From the NCBI RefSeq assembly GCF_015690355.1, contig NZ_JADPRT010000002.1, positions 248,001 through 312,000 on the forward strand: DNA of 64,000 bases, written 5' to 3'. The notes below the pieces were generated by a model. The model was not told the DNA's origin. It saw nothing but the letters and a program-made list of their open reading frames with translations, and searched no databases. How positions within the stretch are numbered: position 1 is the stretch's first letter; the number at the start of each line of letters is the position of its first letter. Source of the stretch: Streptacidiphilus fuscans (GTDB lineage Bacteria; Actinomycetota; Actinomycetes; Streptomycetales; Streptomycetaceae). The translations under genes were made by a program, and so were the position numbers. Below are positions 1-9,401 of the stretch, piece by piece.

Positions 1-978
1 CGGACGGACGTCCTCGGCGATGACGCCGCCCTGGACGTTGACCGCGTCCGGTACCAGCTCGCCCGCCAGCGCCAGGCGCACCGAGCGCGCGACGGAGATG
101 CCCGCCTTCTCCTGCGCCTCGTCCGTGGAGGCGCCGAGGTGCGGGGTGGCGACGACGTTGTCGAAGCCGAAGAGCGGCGAGTCGGTGCAGGGCTCCTTGA
201 CGAAGACGTCCAGGCCCGCGCCCGCGACGCGACCCTCCTTGAGTGCGGCGGCCAGCGCCTCCTCGTCGACGATGCCACCGCGCGCGGCGTTGACGATGCG
301 GACGCTCGGCTTGACCTTGTGCAGCGCCTCGTCGCCGATCAGACCGATGGTCTCCGGCGTCTTGGGCAGGTGGACGGTGATGAAGTCGGCGACCTCGAGC
401 AGCTCGTCCAGCGGAAGCAGCTTGACGCCCATCTGCGCGGCGCGGGCGGCCTGAATGTAGGGGTCGTAGGCGACGACCTTCATGCCGAAGGCGGACATCC
501 GCTGCGCGACCAGCACGCCGATCCGGCCGAGGCCGACGACGCCGAGGGTCTTCTCGGCCAGCTCGACGCCGGTGTACTTGCTGCGCTTCCACTCGCCGTT
601 CTTCAACGCGGCGTTCGCGGACGGGATGTGACGCGCCGTCGAGATCAGCAGACCGCAGGCGAGCTCGGCGGCGGTGACGATGTTGGAGGTCGGCGCGTTG
701 ACGACCATGACGCCGGCCTTGGTGGCCGACGGGACGTCCACGTTGTCCAGGCCGACGCCGGCGCGGGCGACGACCTTGAGCTTGCGGGCGGCGGCGATGG
801 CCTCGGCGTCCACCTTGGTGGCCGAGCGGATCAGGATCGCGTCCACGTCCGCGATCGCGGCGAGCAGCTCGGAGCGGTTGGCACCGTCACAGTGGCGGAT
901 CTCGAAATCCGGGCCGAGGGCGTCGACGGTGGCGGGGGAGAGCTCTTCGGCGATGAGAACTACAGGCTTGCTGCTCAC
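1..978 (-). CDS. serA: D-3-phosphoglycerate dehydrogenase (5' part; gene runs off the left edge)
   Basis: First enzyme of the phosphorylated serine pathway: oxidises 3-phosphoglycerate to 3-phosphohydroxypyruvate with NAD+, in the cytoplasm. The reading frame starts at GTG (976-978; VSSKPVVLIAEELS) and is open to the edge of the window, so the C-terminal intervening and ACT parts are missing here. Visible motifs are the NAD-binding loop GVVGLGRIG, the NAARGGIVDEEAL stretch and the catalytic His region TPHLGAST. It lies downstream of ilvC on the same strand, with a strong hairpin between them, so it is probably transcribed separately. Family assignment is secure; only the 3' end is unseen. Confidence 0.95.
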   Translation of the reverse strand, partial: MSSKPVVLIAEELSPATVDALGPDFEIRHCDGANRSELLAAIADVDAILIRSATKVDAEAIAAARKLKVVARAGVGLDNVDVPSATKAGVMVVNAPTSNIVTAAELACGLLISTARHIPSANAALKNGEWKRSKYTGVELAEKTLGVVGLGRIGVLVAQRMSAFGMKVVAYDPYIQAARAAQMGVKLLPLDELLEVADFITVHLPKTPETIGLIGDEALHKVKPSVRIVNAARGGIVDEEALAAALKEGRVAGAGLDVFVKEPCTDSPLFGFDNVVATPHLGASTDEAQEKAGISVARSVRLALAGELVPDAVNVQGGVIAEDVRP

Positions 979-1208
979 GACAGTTGTCCTTACTGTCCGG
1001 TGTCCCCGAAGCCGTGCGTGGGGGTGGCACCCGCGTTGCGGTGACGGCATGGAGGGGGAGGGTGGCATGCCGCGTTGGAGACGCACGACGCTGTGAGCCT
1101 GACGCGCAGAATTGAGTCTATCGGCGGAGGCGCATCCACCGAGCGCCCGAGCGGAAGAATCACCCGCCCGAGACCATACGTTCCGTACAAAGCCCTGTCG
1201 TACAAAGC

Positions 1209-1238
1209 CGCAGGGGCGGTCCGGAGACCGCCCCTGCG
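1209..1238 (-). terminator. Rho-independent-type hairpin after ilvC
   Basis: A perfect 13-bp stem (1209-1221 with 1226-1238) and a 4-nt loop lie 11 bp beyond the ilvC stop codon. There is no U-tract, as is common for actinomycete terminators. It separates ilvC from serA. The rest of the 979-1249 gap shows no gene. Confidence 0.8.
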
Positions 1239-1249
1239 GACGAGGCGAC

Positions 1250-2382
<1,133 letters not shown>

Positions 2383-2405
2383 TGGTGCGACTGAATGTCG
2401 CGCTG

Positions 2406-2930
2406 TCAGGCGCTGCGCTCGACGGCGCGGAGGGAACGGTCCGTGATCGACCTCGCTCCGCGGCCGATGGCGACCATGCCGGACTGCACGAGTTCCTTGA
2501 CCCCGTACGGCTCCAGCATCTTCAGCATCGCCTCCAGCTTGTCGCTGCTGCCCGTCGCCTCGATGGTGACGGCGTCCGGGGAGACGTCGACCGTCTTCGC
2601 GCGGAAGAGCTGGACGATCTCGGTCACCTGCGAACGCGTCTCCGCGTCCGCGCGGACCTTGACCAGCATCAGTTCGCGGCGGACCGACGCGGACGGGTCC
2701 AGCTCGACGATCTTTATCACGTTGATCAGCTTGTTGAGCTGCTTGGTGACCTGCTCCAGCGGGAGGTCCTCCACGTTGACCACGATGGTCATCCGGGAGA
2801 CGTCCGGGTGCTCGGTCGGGCCGACCGCCAGGGAGTCGATGTTGAAGCCGCGGCGGGAGAACAGGGCCGCGATCCGGGCGAGGACACCTGGCTTGTTCTC
2901 GACCAGGACGGAGAGGGTGTGCTTGGACAT
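2406..2930 (-). CDS. ilvN: Acetolactate synthase, regulatory (small) subunit
   Basis: Regulatory subunit of acetohydroxyacid synthase; binds the catalytic subunit and gives valine feedback inhibition. 174 aa, the usual length. The N-terminal ACT domain begins MSKHTLSVLVENKPGVLARI, followed by the conserved FSRRGFNIDSL and the C-terminal ACT-like half. It starts at ATG 2928-2930, 23 bp after ilvB, so the two are co-transcribed and probably translated together to match subunit amounts. Confidence 0.96.
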   Translation of the reverse strand: MSKHTLSVLVENKPGVLARIAALFSRRGFNIDSLAVGPTEHPDVSRMTIVVNVEDLPLEQVTKQLNKLINVIKIVELDPSASVRRELMLVKVRADAETRSQVTEIVQLFRAKTVDVSPDAVTIEATGSSDKLEAMLKMLEPYGVKELVQSGMVAIGRGARSITDRSLRAVERSA

Positions 2931-2953
2931 GGCTTTCTTAGGGCCCCTTCGTC

Positions 2954-4786
2954 TCAGTCGTTCTCGTCGCCGAAGTCCGGACGGACGTCGCGCGCGGCCA
3001 GGATCTCGTCATTGCTGGTGCCTGCGGCGACCATCGGCCAGACCATCGCGTCCTGGTGGACGATGAAGTCGATGACGACCGGGGCGTCGTTCAGCTCCAT
3101 CGCCTTCTCGATCACCGCGTCGAGGTCCTCCGGGCGCTCGCAGCGCAGCGCGTGGCAGCCCATCGCCTCGGAGAGCTTGACGAAGTCCGGCAGGCGGGTG
3201 CCCGCCGCCGGGCCCTTGCCGTCGTGCTCCGGGCCAGCGTGGAGGACCGTGTTGGAGTAGCGCTCGTTGTAGAAGAGCGTCTGCCACTGGCGGACCATGC
3301 CCAGCGAGCCGTTGTTGATGATCGCGACCTTGATCGGCAGGCCGTTCAGCGCGCAGGTGACCAGCTCCTGGTTGGTCATCTGGAAGCAGCCGTCGCCGTC
3401 GATCGCCCACACCTCGGTGTCGGGGCAGCCGGCCTTCGCGCCCATCGCTGCCGGGACGGCGTAGCCCATCGTGCCCGCGCCACCGGAGTTGAGCCAGGTG
3501 GCCGGCTTCTCGAAGTTGATGAACTGGCTGGCCCACATCTGGTGCTGGCCCACGCCCGCCGCGTAGATCGCGTCGGAGCCGACCTTCTGGCCGATCCGCT
3601 CGATCACCTGCTGCGGGCTGAGCATGCCCTCGGGGGCCGGGTCGTAGCCGACCGGGTAGGTCTTGCGCCAGGCGTTGAGCTGCTCCCACCAGGCGTCGTA
3701 GTCGAAGCGCGGCTCGCCCTCCTTCGCGGCGGCCTGCTCCTGCTGGACCGCGACGATCAGGTCGGCGATGATCTCGCGGGCGTCGCCCACGATCGGCACG
3801 TCCGCCGTGCGGTTCTTGCCGATCTCCGCCGGGTCGATGTCCGCGTGGACGATCTTGGCGAACGGCGCGAAGGTGTCCAGGCGACCGGTGACCCGGTCGT
3901 CGAAGCGGGTGCCGAGCGCGAAGAGCAGGTCGGCCTTCTGCAGCGCGGTGACCGCGGCGACCGAGCCGTGCATGCCGGGCATGCCCAGGTGCTGGTCGTG
4001 ACTGTCGGGGAAAGCGCCCAGCGCCATCAGCGTGGTGACGACCGGGGCGCCGGTCAGCTCGGCCAGGATCCGCAGCTCCGCCGTGGCCTGGGCCTTGAGC
4101 ACGCCGCCGCCGACATAGAGGACCGGGCGCTTGGACGAGGCCAGCATCCGGGCCGCCTCGCGGATCTGCTTGGCGTGCGGCTTGGTCACCGGACGGTAGC
4201 CCGGCAGCTGCTGCTCGACCGGCCAGCGGAAGATCGTGCGGGCTTGGAGCGCGTCCTTGGAGATGTCCACCAGCACCGGACCCGGCCGACCGGTCGAGGC
4301 GATGTGGAACGCCTCCGCGATCACGCGCGGGATCTCCGCCGCGTCGGTCACCAGGAAGTTGTGCTTGGTGATCGGCATCGTGATGCCGCAGATGTCCGCC
4401 TCCTGGAAGGCGTCCGTGCCGATCGCCTTGGAAGAGACCTGGCCGGTGATCGCGACCACCGGGACGGAGTCCATGTACGCGTCCGCCAGCGGCGTGACCA
4501 GGTTGGTCGCGCCGGGACCGGACGTCGCCATGCAGACGCCGACCCTGCCGGTCGCCTGCGCGTAACCCGTCGCCGCGTGGCCCGCGCCCTGCTCGTGGCG
4601 GACCAGGATGTGGCGGACCTTCACGGAGTCCATCAGCGGGTCGTACGCCGGGAGGATCGCGCCACCCGGGATCCCGAACACCGTCTCCGCGCCGACCGCT
4701 TCCAGGGAGCGGATGAGCGACTGGGCACCGGTCATCGGTTCTGGACCCGAGTGCGGCGGGACGGGCGTTGCTGCCTGCTCAGTCAT
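2954..4786 (-). CDS. ilvB: Acetolactate synthase, catalytic (large) subunit
   Basis: ThDP- and FAD-dependent enzyme that condenses two pyruvates to acetolactate (or pyruvate with 2-oxobutyrate), the first committed step of branched-chain amino acid synthesis. 610 aa. Domains in order: PYR domain with catalytic Glu region [15 protein letters not shown], central FAD-binding domain, and C-terminal PP domain with the ThDP motif (GDGCFQMT to [12 protein letters not shown]). The ATG at 4784-4786 gives [12 protein letters not shown]; the open frame extends upstream into the attenuator and that part is not coding. Transcription is controlled by the leader at 4867-4985. Confidence 0.96.
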   Translation of the reverse strand: MTEQAATPVPPHSGPEPMTGAQSLIRSLEAVGAETVFGIPGGAILPAYDPLMDSVKVRHILVRHEQGAGHAATGYAQATGRVGVCMATSGPGATNLVTPLADAYMDSVPVVAITGQVSSKAIGTDAFQEADICGITMPITKHNFLVTDAAEIPRVIAEAFHIASTGRPGPVLVDISKDALQARTIFRWPVEQQLPGYRPVTKPHAKQIREAARMLASSKRPVLYVGGGVLKAQATAELRILAELTGAPVVTTLMALGAFPDSHDQHLGMPGMHGSVAAVTALQKADLLFALGTRFDDRVTGRLDTFAPFAKIVHADIDPAEIGKNRTADVPIVGDAREIIADLIVAVQQEQAAAKEGEPRFDYDAWWEQLNAWRKTYPVGYDPAPEGMLSPQQVIERIGQKVGSDAIYAAGVGQHQMWASQFINFEKPATWLNSGGAGTMGYAVPAAMGAKAGCPDTEVWAIDGDGCFQMTNQELVTCALNGLPIKVAIINNGSLGMVRQWQTLFYNERYSNTVLHAGPEHDGKGPAAGTRLPDFVKLSEAMGCHALRCERPEDLDAVIEKAMELNDAPVVIDFIVHQDAMVWPMVAAGTSNDEILAARDVRPDFGDEND

Positions 4787-4866
4787 CTGCTGATTCCTAT
4801 CGGGACTGCTCGGAGTTCTCGGAGTGGTGGTCTTGGCGGTACGCCACGCGCGCTGCCCTGCGGCAA

Positions 4867-4957
4867 CAAAAAACCCCTCGTGCCCAGTGTGGGCATGCGA
4901 GGGGTGGCGCGTCGGCACTTCCTGCTCGGGAATCACTCCCGAATCAGCCGACGCGCC
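4867..4957 (-). promoter_or_regulatory. ilvBN transcription attenuator (pause hairpins plus terminator)
   Basis: Downstream of the leader peptide are, in order of transcription: an 11-bp perfect stem GCCGACGCGCC/GGCGCGTCGGC (4947-4957 with 4906-4916) whose 5' arm overlaps the end of the leader frame; a nested hairpin (4926-4942); and a terminator with stem CCCCTCG/CGAGGGG (4874-4880 with 4898-4904) plus an inner TGCCCA/TGGGCA stem. A run of six T follows on the transcript. This is the layout of amino-acid attenuation: ribosome position on the Leu/Val/Ile codons would decide which hairpin forms. The exact antiterminator pairing is not clear by eye. Confidence 0.85.
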
Positions 4958-4985
4958 CGCCAATTACGAGAAGTCGGGTGCGCAT
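4944..4985 (-). CDS. ilv leader peptide, 13 aa, with Leu-Leu-Val-Ile control codons
   Basis: ATG at 4983-4985 encodes [13 protein letters not shown] and ends at TGA 4944-4946. A strong ribosome site GGAGGAAGG lies 8 nt upstream. Four consecutive codons for the three branched-chain amino acids (CTT CTC GTA ATT) are the sensor; their stop codon abuts the 5' arm of the first attenuator stem. Actinobacterial ilvB leader peptides of this type are known. A TTGACA hexamer occurs on the minus strand at 5017-5022, but I see no convincing -10 for it. Confidence 0.9.
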   Translation of the reverse strand: MRTRLLVIGGRVG

Positions 4986-5043
4986 GCTGACGACCTTCCT
5001 CCGACGGCCCGTGGGGTGTCAAGCCGATCGGGATCGTGTCTCA

Positions 5044-8025
5044 TCATGCGATACCTCCGTCGGACACCCGTGCGCCAGGAACACCCCCGAACGGCCCATT
5101 TGCCAGGAGTTTCGCCAGGTCGGACTCGTTCATCGGCTCGCCGAAGCAGCCTCCAAGGCCGTGTGTGCAGCCCAGTTCGCGGAGCAGTTCGGCCTGGGCG
5201 GGCGTGTCCACGCCCTCGGCCACCGTGTCCAGGCCGAGCTCCTGACCGACCCGCAGGACGGACCCGGCCAGGGTGCGCAGAAAGGCCGAGTGGGGCAGTC
5301 CGTCGACCACGCCGCGCTCCAGCTTGAGCGCGTCGACCGGCAACCTGCGCAGCCCGCTGAGCGGGGTGGTGCCGCCGAACCCGTCCAGCACCACGCCGAC
5401 ACCGAGGCGCTTGAGCTGGTTCAGGCGCTGCACCAGGTCGTCGAAACCGTGGGCACGACCGTCCGGCACTCCCCCGCCGACTCCGCCGACCCCTCCGACC
5501 GAGCCGACCCCGCCACCGTCGGCCAGCTCGATGTGCAGGCGCGCGGGCGGCAGTCCGGTCCGCCGCAGGGACGTCTCGACGGCCTCGAAGAGCCCCGGCG
5601 CGGCGACCACGCGCGCGGGGAGTCGCACCGAGACCGGCAGGTCCACCTCGCGCTCGGCCGCCTGCCGCAGCGCGTGGTCGACCGTCCAACGGGCGAACCG
5701 CACCGCGCGCTCACCGCCGCCGGAGGCGTGCAGGAACTCGGCGGGGGTGAGCACCTGCCCCTGTGCCGAGCGCCAACGTGCCTGCACGGCAAGACCGGTG
5801 ACCGCGCCGTCGGCCAGGTCGACGACGGGCTGGTGCAGCAGCGCGAACTCGCCCTCGCGCACCGCGACGCGCAGTCGCTGGTCCAGCTCCGTGCGGCGGC
5901 GCAGCTCGGTGCGGAGCTCCGGCGAGTACTCGCTGACCCGGTCCTTGCCGCGGCGCTTGGCCTGGTACATGGCCAGGTCCGCGCTGCGCAGCAGGTCGGC
6001 CGCGCCCTCAGGGGTGGCCTCCGCGTCGGCGAAGGCGATGCCGATGCTGGCGGCGACCGCGTGCTCCTCGTTGCCGACCTGGTACGGCGCGGAGACGGCG
6101 ACCCGCAGCCGTTCGGCGACGGCGAAGGCCTGGTCCCGGTCGACCTCACCGACCAGCAGCACCGCGAATTCGTCACCGCCGAGCCGGGCGACGGTGTCGC
6201 CGGAACGGACCGCCTCCTTGAGCCGGCGCGCGGCCTGGATCAGCAGCTCGTCGCCGACCTGGTGCCCGGCGGTGTCGTTGACCGCCTTGAAGCCGTCCAG
6301 GTCGACGAAGAGCACGGCCACCTCGGGCCGACTCTCCGAGGTGGCCGCCAGCGCGCTGCGGCTGCGCTGCAGGAAGAGCGCGCGGTTGGGCAGGTCGGTG
6401 AGCGCGTCGTGGAACGCGTTGTGCTCCAACTGCGCCTGGAGCCGTACGCGTTCGGAGACGTCGCGGCAGTTGAAGATCAGCCCGTCACGGTAGCGGTTGA
6501 CGGTCGACTCGACGTCGAGCCAGCCTCCCGAGCCCGAGCGCACCCGGCACTCGATCCGGGCGGTGGGCTCGGCCGGGGCCTTGGCCAGGTAGCGCTGCAC
6601 CTCCCAGAGCACATGGCCGAGGTCGTCGGGATGGACCATCTCCGGCAGCAGGGTGCCGACCAACTCCTCGGCGGGACGCCCGTAGACGCCGGCGGCGGCC
6701 GGACTGACGTAGCGGAGCACGCCGTCCGGGTCGGCGATCATGATGACGTCGCTGGACCCCTGCACCAGCGAGCGGAAGTGGTTCTCCTGGTGGCTCAGCT
6801 TCTGTGCCAGGGACAGGTTGTCGAGCAGCATGACGCCCTGCCGCAGGATCAGCGCGATCACCACGGTGCAGCTGACCACCAGCACGAACCGGTCCAGATG
6901 GTGCTGCCCGAGCGCGTTGTAGAGCAGCCCGACAGTGCAGACGCCGGTCGCCGCGTACGGGGTGAGCGCGCTGAAGGTGGACGCGACGCGGGGGCGGCGC
7001 AGCGTGCCCTGGGCAGGTTGTGTGCTCGACCGGCCGCCACCGGCCCAGGGCGCCCAGGCGAGCAGCATCGATCCGCAGAACCAGCCCGCGTCGAGCAGTT
7101 CGCCGGAGTGGTAGGTGTCCTGGAAGGACTGGCTGGTGAAGACGGCGTCGCAGAGCACCGTCAGCGCGAGGCCCACTATGGCTGTGTGCACCGCCGCCCG
7201 GTTGCTGTCGGGACGCCGGAACCGCAGCCCGAGGACCATGCTGATCAGCAGGATGTCCAGCACCGGGTAGGCGAGGCCCATCGCCAGCCGCAGCGGGCTG
7301 TGCTGGTCGCCCGCGGCGGTGCGGCCCAAGGCCAGGCTCCAGCTCAGCGTCAGCAGGGACCCGGCGATCAGCCAGCCGTCCAGCGCCAGGCAGAGCCAAC
7401 CGGCGGCGTTACGCGGGCGGTTGGCGAGCAGCAGCAGGCCCAGGATGGCGGGCGGGGCGAAGAAGAGGAACGCGTAGTCGGCGATCGACGGCGACGGCAG
7501 GGTACGCGCCAGGACACACTCGTACCACCCCCAGATGCCGTTGCCGACGGCGACCATCAGTGAGCTGAGGCCGAAGCAGAGCCAGGCGGGGCGGCTGCGC
7601 CCCCCGGACGCCAGGCCGTAGGCGAAGCAGGAGACCGACGCGGTCAGCGCGGCTCCGGCCAGGCCGAAGTCGCCCATGAAGTCGGCCAGGCTCTGGGACC
7701 CCCAGCCGTAGGCGGCGCCCGCCAGGTACACCAGGCAGACCAACATGATCAGTATCCGCGGCAGCCGGGCCGCGGCCTGGGACAGCCGCAGCGACTCCGG
7801 GAGGTGCGGGTGCGCCGTGGCGGGATCGGCCACGACGTCGTCGAACCCCGGGTGCGCGGCTCGGTACGCGGGGTCTCCGTACGCTGGGTCTCCGTAGGCG
7901 AACGGGGAGAGCGCGGCCGTCGCCGTACCCGCCCGCCCCGGCGGCCCCGGGAAGCCGGAGCGTCCGGCGCTCGACCAGCGCTCCTCGGTCCAGGAGCCAG
8001 GCGGCAACGTGTCAGTGCTCAGCAT
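5044..8025 (-). CDS. cdgC: Membrane PAS-GGDEF-EAL protein, probable diguanylate cyclase CdgC
   Basis: Likely makes the second messenger c-di-GMP, which controls development in streptomycetes. 993 aa from ATG 8023-8025 (GGAGGGGG upstream). After a roughly 90-residue cytoplasmic N-terminus there are about ten hydrophobic helices to residue ~400, a PAS domain (~415-480), a GGDEF domain with intact GGDEF (~617) and an upstream RSGD inhibitory site, then an EAL domain. The EAL domain looks dead: the EAL signature reads AVQ in LAVQARW, and the later DDFGTG reads DGFGGT. The position directly upstream of the ilvB leader matches cdgC (SCO5511) from memory. Domain calls are firm; the symbol rests on synteny. 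Confidence 0.85.
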   Translation of the reverse strand: MLSTDTLPPGSWTEERWSSAGRSGFPGPPGRAGTATAALSPFAYGDPAYGDPAYRAAHPGFDDVVADPATAHPHLPESLRLSQAAARLPRILIMLVCLVYLAGAAYGWGSQSLADFMGDFGLAGAALTASVSCFAYGLASGGRSRPAWLCFGLSSLMVAVGNGIWGWYECVLARTLPSPSIADYAFLFFAPPAILGLLLLANRPRNAAGWLCLALDGWLIAGSLLTLSWSLALGRTAAGDQHSPLRLAMGLAYPVLDILLISMVLGLRFRRPDSNRAAVHTAIVGLALTVLCDAVFTSQSFQDTYHSGELLDAGWFCGSMLLAWAPWAGGGRSSTQPAQGTLRRPRVASTFSALTPYAATGVCTVGLLYNALGQHHLDRFVLVVSCTVVIALILRQGVMLLDNLSLAQKLSHQENHFRSLVQGSSDVIMIADPDGVLRYVSPAAAGVYGRPAEELVGTLLPEMVHPDDLGHVLWEVQRYLAKAPAEPTARIECRVRSGSGGWLDVESTVNRYRDGLIFNCRDVSERVRLQAQLEHNAFHDALTDLPNRALFLQRSRSALAATSESRPEVAVLFVDLDGFKAVNDTAGHQVGDELLIQAARRLKEAVRSGDTVARLGGDEFAVLLVGEVDRDQAFAVAERLRVAVSAPYQVGNEEHAVAASIGIAFADAEATPEGAADLLRSADLAMYQAKRRGKDRVSEYSPELRTELRRRTELDQRLRVAVREGEFALLHQPVVDLADGAVTGLAVQARWRSAQGQVLTPAEFLHASGGGERAVRFARWTVDHALRQAAEREVDLPVSVRLPARVVAAPGLFEAVETSLRRTGLPPARLHIELADGGGVGSVGGVGGVGGGVPDGRAHGFDDLVQRLNQLKRLGVGVVLDGFGGTTPLSGLRRLPVDALKLERGVVDGLPHSAFLRTLAGSVLRVGQELGLDTVAEGVDTPAQAELLRELGCTHGLGGCFGEPMNESDLAKLLANGPFGGVPGARVSDGGIA

Positions 8026-8274
8026 GGGCAATCCCCCTCCGGCCCCGGGTGCGATCGGACCAGCGGGGCGGACAACTCCGTACCGGGTCTCCCGGTCGGG
8101 AACCTACACCACAGTCGTCACTCAGAGACATGCACACTCAACTCAGAGTAATGGCGAGTGACGAGGTAGCTGTACCCGATTCGGACGAAAGCGGGCGGTG
8201 CGTGCGCAAAACAAGGAGAAGCCGTGGGCGCACGCCGGGGGCGCATGGTTGCGCGAGGGGATCGTTCCGGTGGT

Positions 8275-9201
8275 TCAGACCATAGGAATGACGTTGGCCA
8301 AGGCCTCCCCGCCCGCGTAACGCAGCACCTGCGCCCGGAGCAGGCGCTTGGCCCGCGGCAGGAACGCCGAGCTGGGACCGCCGACATGAGGGGTGATCAA
8401 CGTTCCCGGCGCGTGCCACAGCGGATGGTCGGCGGGCAGCGGCTCCGGGTCGGTCACGTCGAGCGCGGCGTAGAGCCGCTGCGCGGTCAGCTCCTTGAGC
8501 AGTGCGTCGGTGTCCACGACGGGACCGCGCGCGACGTTGACGAGCAGCGCACCGTCCTTCATCCGCGCCAGAAACGAGGCGTCGACGAGGTGCCGCGTCT
8601 CGGGCGTGAGCGGCGTGAGCAGGACGACCACGTCGGCGGCCGGAAGCAGCGTCGGCAGCTCGGCGACGGCGTGCACGCCCTCGTCGGGGCGCGCGGTCCG
8701 GGCGACGGGCATGACGGCGCACTCGAACGGCGCGAGACGCGCGGCGAGCGCGCGGCCGATGGAACCGTGCCCCAGGATCAGCACGTTCTTGTCGGCGAGC
8801 GACTGGTGGAACTCCTGCGACCAACGGCCTTCGGCCTGGAGCCGGGTGAAGCGCGGGATCCCGCGCAGCGAGGCCAGGATCAGCGTCACCGCGAGCTCGG
8901 CGGTGCTCGCGTCGTGCAGCCCGCGCGCGTTGCACGCGGTCACCCCGGCGGGCACGTGCGGCAGCACGTCGTCCATCCCGGCGGTGAGCGTCTGCACCAC
9001 CCGCAGGGCGGGAAGGCTCGGGATGAGACGGAGGGCCACGGGGTGGCGCATGTACGGGAGGCAGAAGAACTCGACACCTGCCAGCGCTTCGGCCGCGGGC
9101 GCGGGGCTGTCCCCGTCCCAGACGAGCACGCTCTCTGCGAGGCCCGCCGGAAGCGGGGCGAGATCGTCGGGGGCGTACGGAAGCAGGTAACGAGCGCTCA
9201 T
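8275..9201 (-). CDS. D-isomer specific 2-hydroxyacid dehydrogenase
   Basis: NAD(P)-dependent oxidoreductase of the D-2-hydroxyacid dehydrogenase family; probably interconverts a 2-oxo acid and a D-2-hydroxy acid, substrate unknown. 308 aa from ATG 9199-9201. Features: the nucleotide-binding loop LGHGSIGRALA, the NVARGPVVDTDALL stretch, catalytic Arg in this region (LLTPLTPETRHLVD) and the terminal His in TPHVGGPS. It stands alone on the minus strand between cdgC and the LuxR-type gene. The 249-bp gap on its downstream side (8026-8274) shows no gene. Confidence 0.85.
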   Translation of the reverse strand: MSARYLLPYAPDDLAPLPAGLAESVLVWDGDSPAPAAEALAGVEFFCLPYMRHPVALRLIPSLPALRVVQTLTAGMDDVLPHVPAGVTACNARGLHDASTAELAVTLILASLRGIPRFTRLQAEGRWSQEFHQSLADKNVLILGHGSIGRALAARLAPFECAVMPVARTARPDEGVHAVAELPTLLPAADVVVLLTPLTPETRHLVDASFLARMKDGALLVNVARGPVVDTDALLKELTAQRLYAALDVTDPEPLPADHPLWHAPGTLITPHVGGPSSAFLPRAKRLLRAQVLRYAGGEALANVIPMV

Positions 9202-9273
9202 ACGGCGAGCCTAGCCTCCGACAACGGAGTGCTTCCGGAGCGTCCAGGGGCGCGATGCTTCTGCAGCTGGGGA

Positions 9274-9401
9274 AGTTGCACTATCTGGGGGCGCGGGGAA
9301 CTGCGCGACAAGCCACCCACGCAGGTAGAGCACCGAACGAGCAGGGCCATCCGCACAGGGTGGTTACTCGCGCAGAGCCCCGCGCCCCTGGTAGTGCAAC
9401 T
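9274..9401. repeat. Dispersed long-palindrome repeat, copy A
   Basis: An imperfect inverted repeat of about 128 bp: left arm AGTTGCACTATC-TGGGGGCGCGGGGAACTGCGCG (read with the hyphen as a break) and right arm its near complement, ending in GGTAGTGCAACT. The middle carries the conserved AAGCCACCCACGCAGGTAGAG. It closely matches copies at 16639-16850 and 28120-28327. The right end overlaps the TAG stop (9400-9402) of the upstream minus-strand gene. It could act as a terminator-like hairpin. Confidence 0.8.

Noticed and set aside
3056..4990. 644-codon plus-strand open frame over ilvB
   Set aside because: Mirror of the ilvB coding strand; ilvB has clear motifs and the other frame has none.
5017..5022. 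TTGACA as the ilv promoter -35
   Set aside because: No acceptable -10 at 16-19 bp; kept only as a note.
4768..7563. 931-codon plus-strand open frame
   Set aside because: Antisense to ilvB leader and cdgC; low-complexity Arg/Gly/Gln translation, no domain, typical GC-rich shadow.
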